This document shows positions 12,651 to 24,770 of a stretch of DNA of 64,000 nucleotides, piece after piece. Both the position numbers and the translations under genes were made by a program. The notes below the pieces were generated by a model. It searched no databases. It was not told where the DNA came from and saw only the letters and a program-made list of their open reading frames with translations. The first letter of the stretch is position 1; each line of letters begins with the position of its first letter. The DNA comes from Paragonimus westermani (taxonomy: Eukaryota; Platyhelminthes; Trematoda; Plagiorchiida; Troglotrematidae). Where the stretch lies: contig QNGE01003710.1 in the NCBI GenBank assembly GCA_008508345.1, positions 1 to 64,000 on the forward strand, read 5' to 3'.

Positions 12651-14094
12651 ATCTTTGAATACTTGCACTTACAGATATGTACTGATCGGTCTCAAATGTG
12701 GCCCTGTACGTTGTCTGATCAGCGGAACAAAGATGGTTTGTACTGGTGAAATGGTGGACGATGAACTCCGGCCACATTTTCAAACCCTGGGTTTTCTTTT
12801 ACCAACCCCGGCCACTCAACCGGTGAAGTAATTTGTCCCTGTCCAACAGCCCGATTAACAGTGACTACCTAGGACCGACCTTGTTTTTGTTCCCAACCAC
12901 AGCCAAGCAGTGTTAACTGGTTACCCAATCACGTTGTCCACTTATTTCGTTGACCAATAATATTCTGACTGTCGGAAAAGTCTCACAAGATCAAAAGTAA
13001 CAATGTGACAGACAACTGTTTTGGATCACTTTTTCTCAAGTCAATACAGTTGCACAGATTTCATCAAGACGTCATAAGACGAACTGTGAAAACGAATGAC
13101 ATTAAAGACTGCTACTAGACTTCGCACAGTAATCGGTTAGAACCGGATAGGACGTTCACTGGAAACTGCATCATATGGACAGGGTCAGACGTCTGTGTGT
13201 GATTGGATTGAATGTGACTGTTCTGTTGACACGGACATTACAATAACTGAACAAATTTCTTTTGAGAGCACAGGTTAAAGTTGAGCAATCTGAGCGTTGG
13301 CAACTCTGTAGACAACCTGGAACGTTTTGGTGACGTCTATACGATGGTTGGCAGGATATACAACACTGCCGCTAACGGTTGGTTTACGACAGCCGATTCC
13401 TATCCAAGCTGGATGATGTTCCTTGGTACTTTTTGACAAGCACCCATTCATATGACCAACAAATTCTGAAGCACAACAGGAGCATGGAAATTAATGCACA
13501 AGCATTGATTGTTCGTGGGTTGGTAGTTTGTCTCCCGGACTAAATCTTAACATCGGCATTGCTGTGAACCAACGTCTTAAGATTGCCGCTGAAAAGGTAT
13601 GTCATGGTGACCAGCACATTCCAGCTCCTAGCTTAATTCTATATAATTGTAACAGCCGAAGAGGAAAATTTATCGAAAGCAGTTCGTTCGCTGAAAATGT
13701 GCTCTTCATGGTGTTTATGGAGGCATCGGATTATCCGAAATTTTCTATAACTTTTATAATTTCCATTTTTGCAACAAAAGTCCTGAGAACGAACAGGGGA
13801 TAATGTGGCGTACCAACTCGATTCATCGGTATTGGAATTGCTAGAAAATTTTGCAACACACACCAGCCTTGCCGAAGAAGAACCCCGGTGACAAGTTGCA
13901 AAATGCTAACACCCACATCCCTGGGCAAATGTGATCGTTTTGCGGAATTCACTGGGATCCTGATTGATTGACCTTTTGTGGACAAACCGACTAGACACTG
14001 GACTATTACTGGCGCACACCAGACAACCTTATTCACGGTCATAGTTGGAAATCACTCGGAGTTGATCACTTCTCAATTCGGGTGGGAGTTACAG
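12651..14094. other. Stretch with no recognised gene
   Basis: Short open frames only (the longest about 100 codons, at 13.5-14.0 kb on both strands). None shows a domain or plausible splice borders that I can defend. Confidence 0.45.
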
Positions 14095-14345
14095 CCCGTA
14101 TCTTTCAAAAGAAACACTAGACCCAAGTTCTGCTCTTCTCAGAGCTCGTCAGTAGTGCGTGCCCATACCACGATAGGGAGTTGAGCCGAAAGCACAGTTT
14201 CAACGGGCAACCTTGCTGACCACTACGCTGTCAGCCGCACACTGGGAACAGCCGAATTATCACATCCGACCACTGAGCCACCTTCGCCTGTGAGTAGTGA
14301 TCAGGTTGCCTGATCGTCTCGATAACAGTCAGTGTTACCGTTTGT
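14095..14345 (-). repeat. S1 repeat, minus copy with hammerhead-like core
   Basis: On the minus strand the S1 entry and a damaged pol III head are followed by CTGACGA (14153-14147) and a perfect stem II GCTCT/AGAGC with loop GAGA. The next bases are AGAAC where other copies have GAAAC, so the G12-A13-A14 box is disturbed. The stem II loop differs from the copy at 11.2 kb (AATG) while both sides of the stem are kept. The 3' part after TCTAGTG diverges. Confidence 0.7.
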
Positions 14346-17149
14346 TAATTTCGAACGGTAACACCACGACTACAATTTCCAAGTCAGATCGAAAGCATCA
14401 CTTTCATTGAACCATGCGAGCATTATTTTAAATAATTGGTGGGTAACGTTGCGGATTTCCAACACGTAGTCACAAATGCTCCAGGTAGGACTATAGACAA
14501 CAGTTGTGGTCGTTCTGGAAGGGCGGCACGATCATTCGTTAGGAGTGAGGCAATTCGTTTATAGTAAATAACAAGACCCATCGGAATAGCAGTGAGACAT
14601 GTTGTGGAACATTAACATTTCATTTTTAGCTCCCCACTAATGAGAACAATCTGTACATATATAGGGTGCACCATTTCATCGAAACCTGTATGACGAGAAG
14701 AGCACTGAAAAAATCTCAAACCCTTGGATACAACAATAGGTCTACACAAACTAACGTTTACATCGTTTACGATACCAAAGGAAGTTTAGTATAGCTGAAC
14801 ACAAAGGTTAGTGTTAAATACTGAATGAGTTGTGTGCAACATTCATAGGATGCCGCAGGGTCAGTGGAACCCACTCTGTCATAAGAAAACGTGTGATAGA
14901 GAGGCCACTATCTAAGTGGTTAGATCGATGGGAATTGATTGATCTGTTTAGTGTTAACACAACCCAACCTAGGAATGACGGCACGCAACTAGACCTTAAC
15001 CGCACACACTTAACCGAACGTCACTGGACAATGTCCAGTCGAAAAATGTTTTGTGTAATAATTTTATTTTACGCTGTACTACTTTCATCCGATTCAGTCA
15101 ACTACAGCCATCTACACACACAAGTCAGCCATGTTCGTTCACAACTAGCCAAACAAAACGAGCACACAATGTACACGACCGCCTGTTAGTACCCGTCCCA
15201 CTGAAAGGACGTCCTAGGTTTTTGCCACGACCTTCCACTCAGACCGGGTCCGATATCCTGACGTACACTTTACTACATTTAGAAGCAAGGACTAAACCTG
15301 TTGGGTCGATAAGCAAAAGGGGATATAAATTCTACGAACCCCGTAGGATTTCACGTACTACGGTACTCCGTTCTGATCGTTTGAAAAATTGAAATGACGT
15401 TTTTCGTCATTAGGCTTAATTTGTGTACACTTTCATCCTTTTCACCAACTGAAGGCTCCTGTGAAAAATTAACAATCAACCACAATGCTTTAGGTTCGTG
15501 TCGTGCGCTGACTGATGAAAAAACGTGCGCACGAGACATCGTGGGCTCGTGAGTCTATCAACGATGTGGACAACTGTCATTTTTGCAAGTGATCTGAGCA
15601 GATTGATCTACAATTAATCCAGCGTCAGCATAACTGGTAAACACTGTCTCAAAGTGTATGTCAAATGACGGGTATAATGAGTGTGTGATCTAGCTCAAAC
15701 TGTATAACACAGCACAACGCACGAAAGAGATGCCTGACACTATGCGTAGGATTGCGGCTGCAATGGGACGACATGGTGTCACACAATGGAACACTCGTAA
15801 AGCCAGCTAGCCATTGAGGCAATTAAAAATGTAAATTTAAAGTGAGACGTGAGCTCCTCACACACTATGTGGCACTGGAACTGAAATTAGGTTCAGCCTA
15901 TTACGAAGCCTGTTGTAAGTCAGTTTTGCTCGATAATTTGGAAAATATCCAGGTGATTACAGAATAATTGAAACCACGGGGGAACGTTATTGAAAAAGCG
16001 ACTGATAGCTCATAGATTGTAAGCCCCTGGATAAATTTTACGTGTCTAACTGCCATAAACCAGTTGCTGTATAAAATTGCCACTCTAAGGGCCACGTAAT
16101 CACTGTAACATACTGATGAGGAGCCGGTAGTGTAGCTGAACTAAACTGAGCATCTCTCACTTTTGGGTGCGGCTTTCGCGCCTTGCTCAACAACGACCCA
16201 AGTGCTTCCCGGGAAACCATGTTGACCACTAGGTGATTGACCATACGGTTTTCACTTGCTCATGGTTTTAGTTCCCGTTGTTTAGAGTCGTTTGAAGCAG
16301 CCAAGCAAAATGAACGAGTCAATCTAATCAACACCATGGTCTTCACATGCTTCAAGCAATATTCAGCTCTGTCTTTGTACATATGGCTGAGGATCTGTCA
16401 TGGACTGTCCAATTACGGATCAGATTCTCATCTTACGTGCTTCAAACGTCCCTTAAGTTATTGTGTCAGAAGCAGACCACGATTAATGGACAACGCGGTC
16501 GAATTTTGTAGGTGTCCACTGAACCACTTTACAGTCGATATTTACTCTCTGTTGGTGGTAACCAACGACCCAGTATGACCGAATTGAATCAGTTCCAACA
16601 GGCTAACAGGATGTGGAGTTTTTTACCTGGCGTGTCTTACAACTACTGAAGATGCTTAGCAAAGTTGAACCAGCGTGAAGGAAATCTCTTGAAAGACATC
16701 GAGATAAATGATAGGGAAGTATATGTCATGAAAGAACAGTCACTAGAAGAAACCAACCATATTCTGTAAATGTCAAAAACCATGGACGTTCGGACAGATG
16801 TTCAACAAGACCTGCCTGTAGGCACTCTGAAAACCTGTCAAAATGATAAATGCATCAGACCCAAATGTCGTTTATGGTGGAGATCGTTAGTAATGTATAT
16901 CATTGCCCATACTGGATTGGCCTTGCAGTCCAACTCCTCATGGGGCAACCGCTTTGATCACTGCACCACTGACAACACCGAAGGCAAGACCAAGTTATCA
17001 TAACAGACCGCTTAGCTCTATTCGTTTGTGAGTAATGTACAATTTGACCAATCACTTCAAATGAAGACAAACCGTTCTGTTATTTCCAGTGGATGAAAAT
17101 GAGGTGGAATTTTCAAACAAGTTGAATTCACAAAACCCTTCAGACTTTC
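14346..17149. other. Stretch with no recognised gene
   Basis: No open frame here shows a recognisable family. The frames at 14.8-15.4 kb overlap on both strands and look like chance. 16.1-16.2 kb has a tRNA-like flavour, but no A/B-box pair I would defend. Confidence 0.4.
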
Positions 17150-17300
17150 TGAACGACTAAACCTCAACCAGGGCAAAAATTTGCACCACTGATGAGCCCT
17201 GGTAATATCAAACATCTGGTCTAGTCCCTCTTTCCGAAAGAGATTGGCTGATCGGTGCAGATTTAAAGGAAGTCAATAGTCAGATATGGGTGTGCCCATC
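17150..17300 (+). repeat. Possible old S1-related repeat
   Basis: CACTGATGAGCCCTGGTAAT (17184-17203) is followed by CTGGTCTAGTCCCTCTTTCC and GAAAGAG, in the same order as the S1 ribozyme core and hairpin. CTGATGA is intact, but stem II and GAAA are not complementary or complete. Similarity to S1 is partial, so this may be a related but distinct subfamily. Confidence 0.4.
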
Positions 17301-18599
17301 TGGCGAATGCACGTGACAACTTTCAAGTAGAGGGGACTTCGAAAAAAAGATGTCTATCAGCCCTGTTTGTATAATGTTTCTTGATGCTCACCCTCAAACC
17401 CGACACTCCACAAACGGCTTCGTCGTTGTTTGGACTCATCAAGTAGAGATTGTCTGGATGGTTACCTTCCGCGTTACGATGCAGTGTTTATCCATCCGGC
17501 CACCAGTTCGAAAGCTATCTGCAAAGAAGTTTGTGCGTACTCGAGTGAACATCATTACATACATCATTATATACAAACTGTGCCCATAAGTATGAGCTTC
17601 GGTGTCGTATTTTTGATTTCAACACTGATTTACCTGAGAGGGCTATTGTTCCAGATAGTTTTCAAAGCGTTCCTAAAGGAACTACTCCAAATGCGGCAGT
17701 TCGTGACGTACTGCAGCATTGCGGGTGTGTATGTGAATGCTGCCACAACGTATGCTCCAGTTAAGTAATCTAACACTTTTAAAACACGAACAATGAGTTC
17801 ACAGCAGTATAATAAATTTACGCTCGCTTTGAATATACAAAGTCTAGTGAGAATAGGACGCACCTAGATGGTGATATTGCAGCAGTAGCTTACAGAAAAG
17901 ACATAAATCACTATCAGCTTCATCTAATCTGACGGTTCAGCATTAATCCTAACCTACTTTGAAGCCCAGTTGCAACCAAAGGTAAAAGTCCGTCTGAAAT
18001 TTCTCACCTACGGCAAGATAGTAAGACTATCAGTTCGAATAAGGAGGCTTCATCGGCTTGTGGTAATCACCGTCTTGGTGTCTTCAATAGCAGTTCCTCT
18101 AATTTATAGTTCTTGTCTACAGCTTCCTGCACCGGCACCTTGAAATTCGTGACTATTACACTACACTTAGTTTGTCAATGGCTCCAAAAGCGTATCGACG
18201 ACAAATCCTAAAAATCCGATCTAATCACACCAACTGCACCATAATGCTCAGAAAACAATCAGAGGGTAATTTACTCTGTTTTTTTTAGAATAGGCATGCC
18301 AAACCATGCAATAGACGCATCGTGCCACCCAGTTCTAAAACTGACGATCTCAGCCAACTCGATGATTACAAGCCAAACAGTATTATGGATTATCTCACGG
18401 GTTATGGGGGCTAAGTCCACGTTCAATCGTGACAGTATTTGTGATGTTTTGTGGTGCTACCTTACAACAAGCACTAACTTTAAATGGAAGTTCCGTGGCT
18501 TATTAATTCATTTATTGCTCTGGAACAGTAGACAAGAGGTGTCGACGAATGTAAACAAGTTGTTTCCATCTCTTTTCCGGGCATTTAAAAAACTGCGGA
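17301..18599. other. Stretch with no recognised gene
   Basis: No domain-bearing open frame, repeat or RNA gene was recognised. Confidence 0.4.
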
Positions 18600-18790
18600 A
18601 AAACCCTATCAACTCTTTACGCACGATGTAGGTAAGGTACCCAAAAGTCGCCCGTTTAAAGCGTAGATCAGCAACAGATTCTTCGAATTGTATCACGTCA
18701 GTAACGGTGTTTCACAGGGTTCCATCGTAGCACAGTTATCGGTCAATAAATGGATATTTATGCTTAAACTTCTCCACTTCTACTGCACGC
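18600..18790 (+). pseudogene. Possible LINE reverse transcriptase remnant
   Basis: A frame from about 18682 reads FELYHVSNGVSQGSIVAQ, which resembles RT block 4 of non-LTR elements (V-x-N-G-V-P-Q-G-S-V-L-G-P). The neighbouring frames contain stops, and the downstream catalytic D-D block cannot be identified. It is a short, old relic at best. Confidence 0.45.
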
Positions 18791-18967
18791 TGATATCGTG
18801 GGAAGCCAGTGCATAGTGGATGATGGTACAGAAAATAAGGAGCCGTGGGAAAATTCAGATGCTTCACTCCTCTGGACCGTCAAGAACATGCTTCCGTACA
18901 GTAGAATTATGTGTAAGATAACGAGACAGCCATTGCTGCCTTCGAAAGTTGCACGAAACAATAACTT

Positions 18968-19065
18968 AAAACAGCCTCAGCCCCAGAAAGCCGACCCGAA
19001 GTGGTTGAAACATAGAGTATCACAACTTGCTTGTAACACTGTGTTATCCTTAGTCCATTTGCCAA
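18968..19065 (+). repeat. Terminal sequence of an unplaced (probably Penelope-like) repeat, decayed
   Basis: The tract GTGGTTGAAACATAGAGTAT and the following CACAACTTGCTTGTAACACT and GTGTTATCC match 58681-58732 at most positions, so both are copies of one repeat terminus. The 5' half of the hammerhead-like core (CTGAGGA at 58.66 kb) is degraded to CTCAGCCCCAGA here. Confidence 0.6.
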
Positions 19066-20295
19066 CAGCCTTAGTCTGTTTAGGAATTTCGTTTCAAGAT
19101 TCATGCAGTCTATCTTCAATAGGCTCATTCACTCAAACCTTCGTGAAGTTTCGTCCGGGAAGTTTCTAGTCACCCTTTCCACAGTTTATCCAATTGTTTT
19201 GATGTGTTTCTTCGTTTAATGCGGATAGTGCGGCTTCCCAACTTTTGCCCACACTACGGTGATAGAAGAAAGTAGTTAGCTCGACCTCCTCTGATGAATA
19301 TTCAAGTGTTAGTTTACACAATCCGTGTTGCTAGTGTCTGCAACAAGGTGGGAAAGCCAATAGTCCAGCTCCTACGTTCAAAGCCATTCTATCAGTTTAG
19401 TTACCCGTGCATGTGAAATTTTCCACCGGATCTGCGTTAAACGGCTGTCTTTCCCAATCGCTTGTGGGAAAAGTTTTTTTTGTATACTCAAAATACTCAT
19501 CATATTTCAATGAAACATCCTGAAAAGAGACTTCTGACTTCGTAAACGTTCTAAACCTTCGTATTTAAATGTTTACCCAACTTAACTCACTCCCCATAGA
19601 TCCACGTGTAAGCACTTAGTCGCGTGCACCCATCTTGCGTTTCTCCAGACGTTCATAGTTTCGTTCGATCTGTAGACAACGAGCCTTTCGATTGTTTTAA
19701 ATGTCACGAGAGTGAATAGTAAGTTCTTGTCGGATCTGATCACTCGCCAAACTACGTACCGATTTTAGCATGGTTATTAGATAACTGAAACTCGTTAGAT
19801 TCTTAGCTGCCGCACTTCCTTTCGTCCATAGCGTGAAATTGATCAACCGTTTTGTGTTTGGCCTGCAAACGAGAAAGCATCCAGAATAGCCTCAGCAGGG
19901 GTTGGAAAAGGTTTTTTTGCGAACAGTTGGTCCCAGCGACCACCAGCGAAGTGGTGGGCAGCTGCTTCGACCTAGTTGAGTCTCATAAGCACAACGCACG
20001 ATTAGTGGGTTCTATTCTCCGGCGTAAACGTGATAAATCGTCCACTGAATTCCGGCGGTAAGATAGGTAGTGTGTTACTGTTATTCACACAAACAAATAT
20101 AGTACACTGCAGTAAGAAACAGGATATAAATAATAAAGTCAGATTCGGTTCAACTGTTTGTGGCCGATGTAGAGTTTATGGAAATCAAATTAATGTTAGC
20201 GCATCAGACTGCTGCCATTAGGAACGGATGACGCGAACGGACGAGTCACGTCAAATTGGAACATATTACTTCAAACTTATAAGTAGAGTAAACTT
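19066..20295. other. Stretch with no recognised gene
   Basis: Nothing recognised between the repeat terminus at 19.0 kb and the target duplication of the intact Penelope-like element. Confidence 0.4.
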
Positions 20296-20308
20296 AAATG
20301 TGAACTTG
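20296..20308. repeat. 13-bp target-site duplication of Penelope-like element (left copy)
   Basis: AAATGTGAACTTG occurs here and again, in the same orientation, at 22352-22364, immediately outside the two ends of the element. Target duplications of 10-15 bp are usual for Penelope-like elements. Confidence 0.8.
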
Positions 20309-20332
20309 AAACACTGAGTTCCCTTCAATAAC

Positions 20333-20431
20333 TTCATCAGCGCAGAAAGAAGACATATGTTGCGATATGTTAACATTTCGTTTACTCTCATCAGTCGCAA
20401 ACGTAAAACATGCAAGTTATATAAGACAGAC
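20333..20431 (-). repeat. 99-bp inverted terminal repeat of Penelope-like element, 3' arm
   Basis: Reverse complement of 22255-22353, with no mismatch seen by eye. It lies downstream of the ORF stop. The minus strand continues past the arm as CTGATGAAGTTATTGAAGGG and AACTCAGTGTTT before the target duplication, so the 3' end is 24 nt longer than the 5' end. Confidence 0.9.
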
Positions 20432-20484
20432 AATTAGAGATAGACAGGGTATGGACACGCATACAATCACACCACGTATTGTCA

Positions 20485-22329
20485 TCACCACCACGGCAAC
20501 CCTATAGGTTGCTTCACCCACTTTTGTGCACACAGCGCCGGCTGGTGAGCTCTAATCAGCATGGCTTCGCTAAAGGCCAGTAGCTTCGGGTTCTGCTGAC
20601 GTAACAATATTTTGAAAGAGTTAAGTGGGACCACCTGGTGACCTGTTATCATGATGTGTCTGGCAATCGATGACGCAGGGCTTCGAGTAACCGATCCATC
20701 GGTTTCCAGTTGTGTCATGCGCTGTTTCAACCAGTTTGGGAGGTGTTCGGCCACACGCTGAGATAGCCGTCGGTCTGTTCTGCCTATGTAAACGTCACCG
20801 CAACTGCAAGTGAACTGATAGACAACGTGAGAGACAGAATGGTCAGACCGACTGCGTTCGCGATTGTGTAGAACGAGTCCTTTGGTGGTTTGAACCAAGC
20901 GTAATTGGGCAGCCGTATACGTCCGGGATAGGGCACACTTCAGTTTGTGCTTGATGTCATTTGCCAGATGATCGCCTTTGAATTGCAAAAATAAAAATAT
21001 ATCTTTCTTTTGAGCTGTTTGCACTGGTTCCTTGCATTTGGTCGCCTTGCTGTGAATATCTATGAACTTTTCGGGATATCCGTTTGCCAGCAGCGTTTTC
21101 TTCAGCATTTCTTGTTCACTTTGCAGCTTATCAGGAGTGCAAATACGACTGGCCCTGTGAAATAGGGTTTTGATCAAACCCCGCTTGTATGCTATCGGGG
21201 CAAAGCTGGAGAATTGTAGATATTGTCCGCCCCATGTTGCTTTGCGATGGATCGATCGCTGTAATTTTCCATCCCGACACCTAGTGATGAGTACATCTAA
21301 AAATGCTAAACTGTCGTTTGATTCCTTTTCGTGAGACAATGATAGGTTCGGATGAATAGAGTTAAGAAGATTAAAAAATGAATCAAAATGATCAGTATCC
21401 GTAAAAATCAAAATATCATCAACATACCGCTTGTACAATAAGGTTTGGGCAATATTATCAGAGACTTGCCGTTCAATCATTCCCAAGAAGATATCGGCTA
21501 ATGTTGGGCCTAACGGACTACCCATAGCCACTCCGTCTACTTGTCTATAAGAAAGCCCTTCAAAATTGAACCTGATATTTTCTGTACACAATAAAATGAG
21601 ATCCTTAAGATATTCAAGTGGAATACCTATATCACAGTTATGGCTGGAGATAAAATCACATAAAAACTCCACTGTCTCATGAAGAGGAACGTTAGTGAAA
21701 AGGGAATCTACGTCAATGGAATACATAGTTTGTGAACTCACCGACACGCGTTCTAATGTCTCAGCTAGTTCAAAAGAATCTTTTAGGCAATGGGGAGATA
21801 ACAGTTTACGAATGGGGTCCAAAATTTCAACCAGCCATCGAGCAACTTTATGATATGCCGAATTGTTCATACACAAAATTGGTCGCAGGGGTGTTCCATC
21901 CTTGTGTATTTTTGGCGCACCACTCATTCGTGGTGTTTCCGTGCCGATTGGCTTCATGTGCCTATATTGCTTTTCAGATATGTGGCCGTGCAACAGCAGT
22001 ATCTGAAGTTGTCTCGCTATTTGCTTTTCCAATAGTATGTTATTTTCACTCGTCTTATCTTTCTTAAACTTTCGTTGGTCTTCCAAAATGGTATTCATTT
22101 TCATCATGTACTCGTCCTTGTTCATGATCACGACACCAGAACCTTTATCCGACTTTAGAACCACCACATGTTGCAATCCTCTCAGTTCTTTCATTGCTTG
22201 ATAGTGTTCCTGTTTCAGACAACACTGCTGACGAATAGGAGCTGATATAAATTGGTCTGTCTTATATAACTTGCATGTTTTACGTTTGCGACTGATGAGA
22301 GTAAACGAAATGTTAACATATCGCAACAT
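20485..22329 (-). CDS. Penelope-like polyprotein: reverse transcriptase + GIY-YIG endonuclease
   Basis: Makes the DNA copy of the element and nicks the target. In the 614-residue frame, GAPKIHKDG and LRPILCMNNSAYHKVARWL open the RT fingers, SIDVDSLFTNVP is RT motif A, VDGVAMGSPLGPTLADIFLG is motif B, and YVDDILIF (about residue 299) carries the catalytic aspartates. LAFLDVLITR and the KATWGGQYLQFSSF block follow. A CxC-type linker (TCSCGD) leads into the GIY-YIG module VYIGRTDRRLSQRV (about 510-525), and SEAMLI near the end holds the conserved glutamate. All expected catalytic residues are visible. The first 25 or so codons fall inside the inverted repeat arm, so the start may be a later Met, such as the one at MKELRGLQHV. 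No internal stop is present. Confidence 0.93.
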   Translation of the reverse strand: MLRYVNISFTLISRKRKTCKLYKTDQFISAPIRQQCCLKQEHYQAMKELRGLQHVVVLKSDKGSGVVIMNKDEYMMKMNTILEDQRKFKKDKTSENNILLEKQIARQLQILLLHGHISEKQYRHMKPIGTETPRMSGAPKIHKDGTPLRPILCMNNSAYHKVARWLVEILDPIRKLLSPHCLKDSFELAETLERVSVSSQTMYSIDVDSLFTNVPLHETVEFLCDFISSHNCDIGIPLEYLKDLILLCTENIRFNFEGLSYRQVDGVAMGSPLGPTLADIFLGMIERQVSDNIAQTLLYKRYVDDILIFTDTDHFDSFFNLLNSIHPNLSLSHEKESNDSLAFLDVLITRCRDGKLQRSIHRKATWGGQYLQFSSFAPIAYKRGLIKTLFHRASRICTPDKLQSEQEMLKKTLLANGYPEKFIDIHSKATKCKEPVQTAQKKDIFLFLQFKGDHLANDIKHKLKCALSRTYTAAQLRLVQTTKGLVLHNRERSRSDHSVSHVVYQFTCSCGDVYIGRTDRRLSQRVAEHLPNWLKQRMTQLETDGSVTRSPASSIARHIMITGHQVVPLNSFKILLRQQNPKLLAFSEAMLIRAHQPALCAQKWVKQPIGLPWW

Positions 22330-22353
22330 ATGTCTTCTTTCTGCGCTGATGAA
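22255..22353 (+). repeat. 99-bp inverted terminal repeat of Penelope-like element, 5' arm
   Basis: Partner of 20333-20431. It overlaps the first codons of the element's ORF and ends at the right target duplication, sharing two bases with it. Confidence 0.9.
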
Positions 22354-22364
22354 ATGTGAACTTG

Positions 22365-24629
22365 CATTTCACTGTCTGTACGGCTGAACTTTGTGCTGTC
22401 AAAGTTTAACTACTCTACTGTTACAACGCTGTGTTCGCTCTAAACGAATATATGATGCTCGAAAGTCCTCATGTCTCACAGACCAAACAGGAAGAACAAA
22501 TACCACAAGTAACTAGTCGTTTACGGAGATCGGTTTCAATGTTCAGTCAGGCTAGCATGATTAGCCCACCAAACTGGTAATAGTGCTCAAAGCCACATTG
22601 CCAATTTGTGAGCAAATTTGAATTTGTCAAGAAAGACGGGTGTTTTAAGTGACCCCCGCGCGGGCGGAAACAAATTACACGTGCTAATACGTCTTTTGCT
22701 TACCGTTTGATCAACTGAATAGGATGTGAGTGTTTTATCGACTAAACTGTAAACTGAGGATAGACTGTAGCGTGGTTTATCTAATCTACCCACTTGGTAG
22801 AGATTACGTGGCAACAGTAACCTAGCCAAAATTTGAGTGTGTGTTCATCTACTCTGCAGATAAACAGTGCAGCTTGATCATATCACAAGGATGGTCATAT
22901 ATACAAACGGTAGTTCTGACTATAAGTGGACAACCGGACGTTTTTGAGGTGTTAACAGACGCATAAAATGGCAAACCCTATAACTGCCAAAACCATCCTT
23001 GTGAATCTCCAGTCATTAACAGCAGAAGTTTTTGAGATTGTGTGGAACAAGTAGACGAAATCATTTACCGTCTCAAGCTGACAATCAGGAAAAGCGACAA
23101 AACGGGAGGCAGGGAAGAACTGGTCCATTCTTGTAGCACCATATTACTTACACGTTAGTGTGCAGTTCATTCTAAACAGGTCAACGCTATTGATTAAACA
23201 GTTAGATATGGTATACACTTTGTTTTACCGGAGAACCAAACAAACCATATCAGTCAACATATCACCTGGTGAAACTCTAATCCGAGATGTCCGGAATCTG
23301 TGTCCGGTATACATAATAACCTGACTACGATATAAACATGATGAAAACAACATGGCAAAGAGAGTGATCGCAGCTTAAAAGCGTCCAATGTGATTGGACG
23401 CAAATGTTCAGGCTATCAACAAGCAAATGGATACATTTAAACAGAACGGGTAAACAAAATCCTTCATGTGGAACGGCTGTTGTACTATGAAGATTTTGGT
23501 TTCAATATTGCCAGTTACTTGTGCATGATACACGAATCTTGGCTTTCTTCAGGCTGGTGAACTGTTGCATACAAAAGAGCACTATGTTCTGACGTTTGTG
23601 CGGCGAAAACGCACTCGTTTCACTGTCTATTCAAATCCCGACAAAATAGAAGACGTAACAGGGGACAATTTCAAACGTCGCGTTAAAGATACCACATCAG
23701 GATTAGACGAACAGCCTCAGTGTTATGTTGTGTTTTTCCAGAAGATTCTCCTGTTGTAGGTCACCCTCAAATTCTCATACAGCTAATATTTGAATAAAGC
23801 TACAAACTTTGAAGAGACTTTTTACGGAACGTTAACCTAGCTCTTTCGGTGGCTGAGAATCGTGCTTGTTTAGTTAATGGTCGTTACGAAGTTCCGCCAC
23901 TTTGTGTAGACCTCTTTTCCTTTCGATTGGATATTCGCTCTGGGAAAGTTGAATCTTTTTATTGTGTGAAAAATGTCTGCGCTTAAGGTAAACCACTTTT
24001 AGACATGCTCACAATGACGAAATGTATATCGAAAGGTTGCTGGCAATTATTGAATCCGATTGGCTCCCCAAAGTATGCCAAACGATCGGGTGCAGTTTTA
24101 TCAAATAAAGCTAAGTTGAATGAAAACCGATTAAACGAAGAATGTATGGTATTCAACAAATGCAATCCAAGCCATCAATATCGAGAAGTGAGTACATGCA
24201 TGTTAATATGCAACTAACGGGAAGTGAGAATCGCATTCTATATCAAGTCAGGTCTGAACCAGTTAACTGGTGATAGTTAATCTTGACCAATACTCTTTGT
24301 TTATAAGAGTGAACAGACAAAGATTTGGAATGCACTCATCTGCTGTCTGATACTGTTCACTGTCTGGTTGCTGTTGCTTACTCTCACAATGGGCTAAAAC
24401 TAAGCGGTTCTGATATTCCAATTCGTTATTAGCAATATACTGTTTTCGCCAGACACTGGTGTGAACTAGTAAGCCACAGAATTCACATTAGACTCAACCG
24501 ATTTACCACATCTATACGCTTAACCACATTAGCTTGACATTAATACTCGGACAGTTTGGCATGTCAAACAGTGACTGTGATTTTGATGTGAATGTGCAGT
24601 CCTTATCGCTAGGCTGTAACGTCTCCGAC
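22365..24629. other. Stretch with no recognised gene
   Basis: Short open frames only. I see no domain, repeat or RNA gene that I can support. Confidence 0.4.
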
Positions 24630-24770
24630 TGAGGGGCTGGACAATCTGAGGATCGCTCTCAAGTGAATGCGGCTGAGAGTTCAGATATGGTGATTCAGTC
24701 GTACCGAATGTGAAGTAACTGAGAAATTGGTCAACGTAATCACCTCAACAGGGCACAGACCGTAATTTAG
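24630..24770 (+). repeat. S1 repeat, fragment of linker and head
   Basis: The tract GCTGAGAGTTCAGATATGG and GATTCAGTCGTACCGAATG matches the S1 entry at 38.2 and 11.4 kb. The A-box region is distorted and the ribozyme-like part is absent. Confidence 0.6.

Larger units (their letters stand above)
20309..22351 (-). mobile_element. Penelope-like retroelement, apparently complete
   Basis: This 2043-bp element lies between 13-bp direct repeats. On its coding (minus) strand it begins with one arm of a 99-bp inverted repeat and carries one uninterrupted ORF of 614 codons (RT plus GIY-YIG). It ends with the second arm and a 24-nt tail that includes ...CTCAGTGTTT. Inverted terminal copies (pLTRs), RT of the telomerase-like Penelope branch and a GIY-YIG nuclease together define the group. 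The open reading frame, the apparently perfect arms and the intact target duplication suggest recent insertion. A degraded relative is at 8536-9551, and a piece of the arm lies at 28170-28255. Confidence 0.9.
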
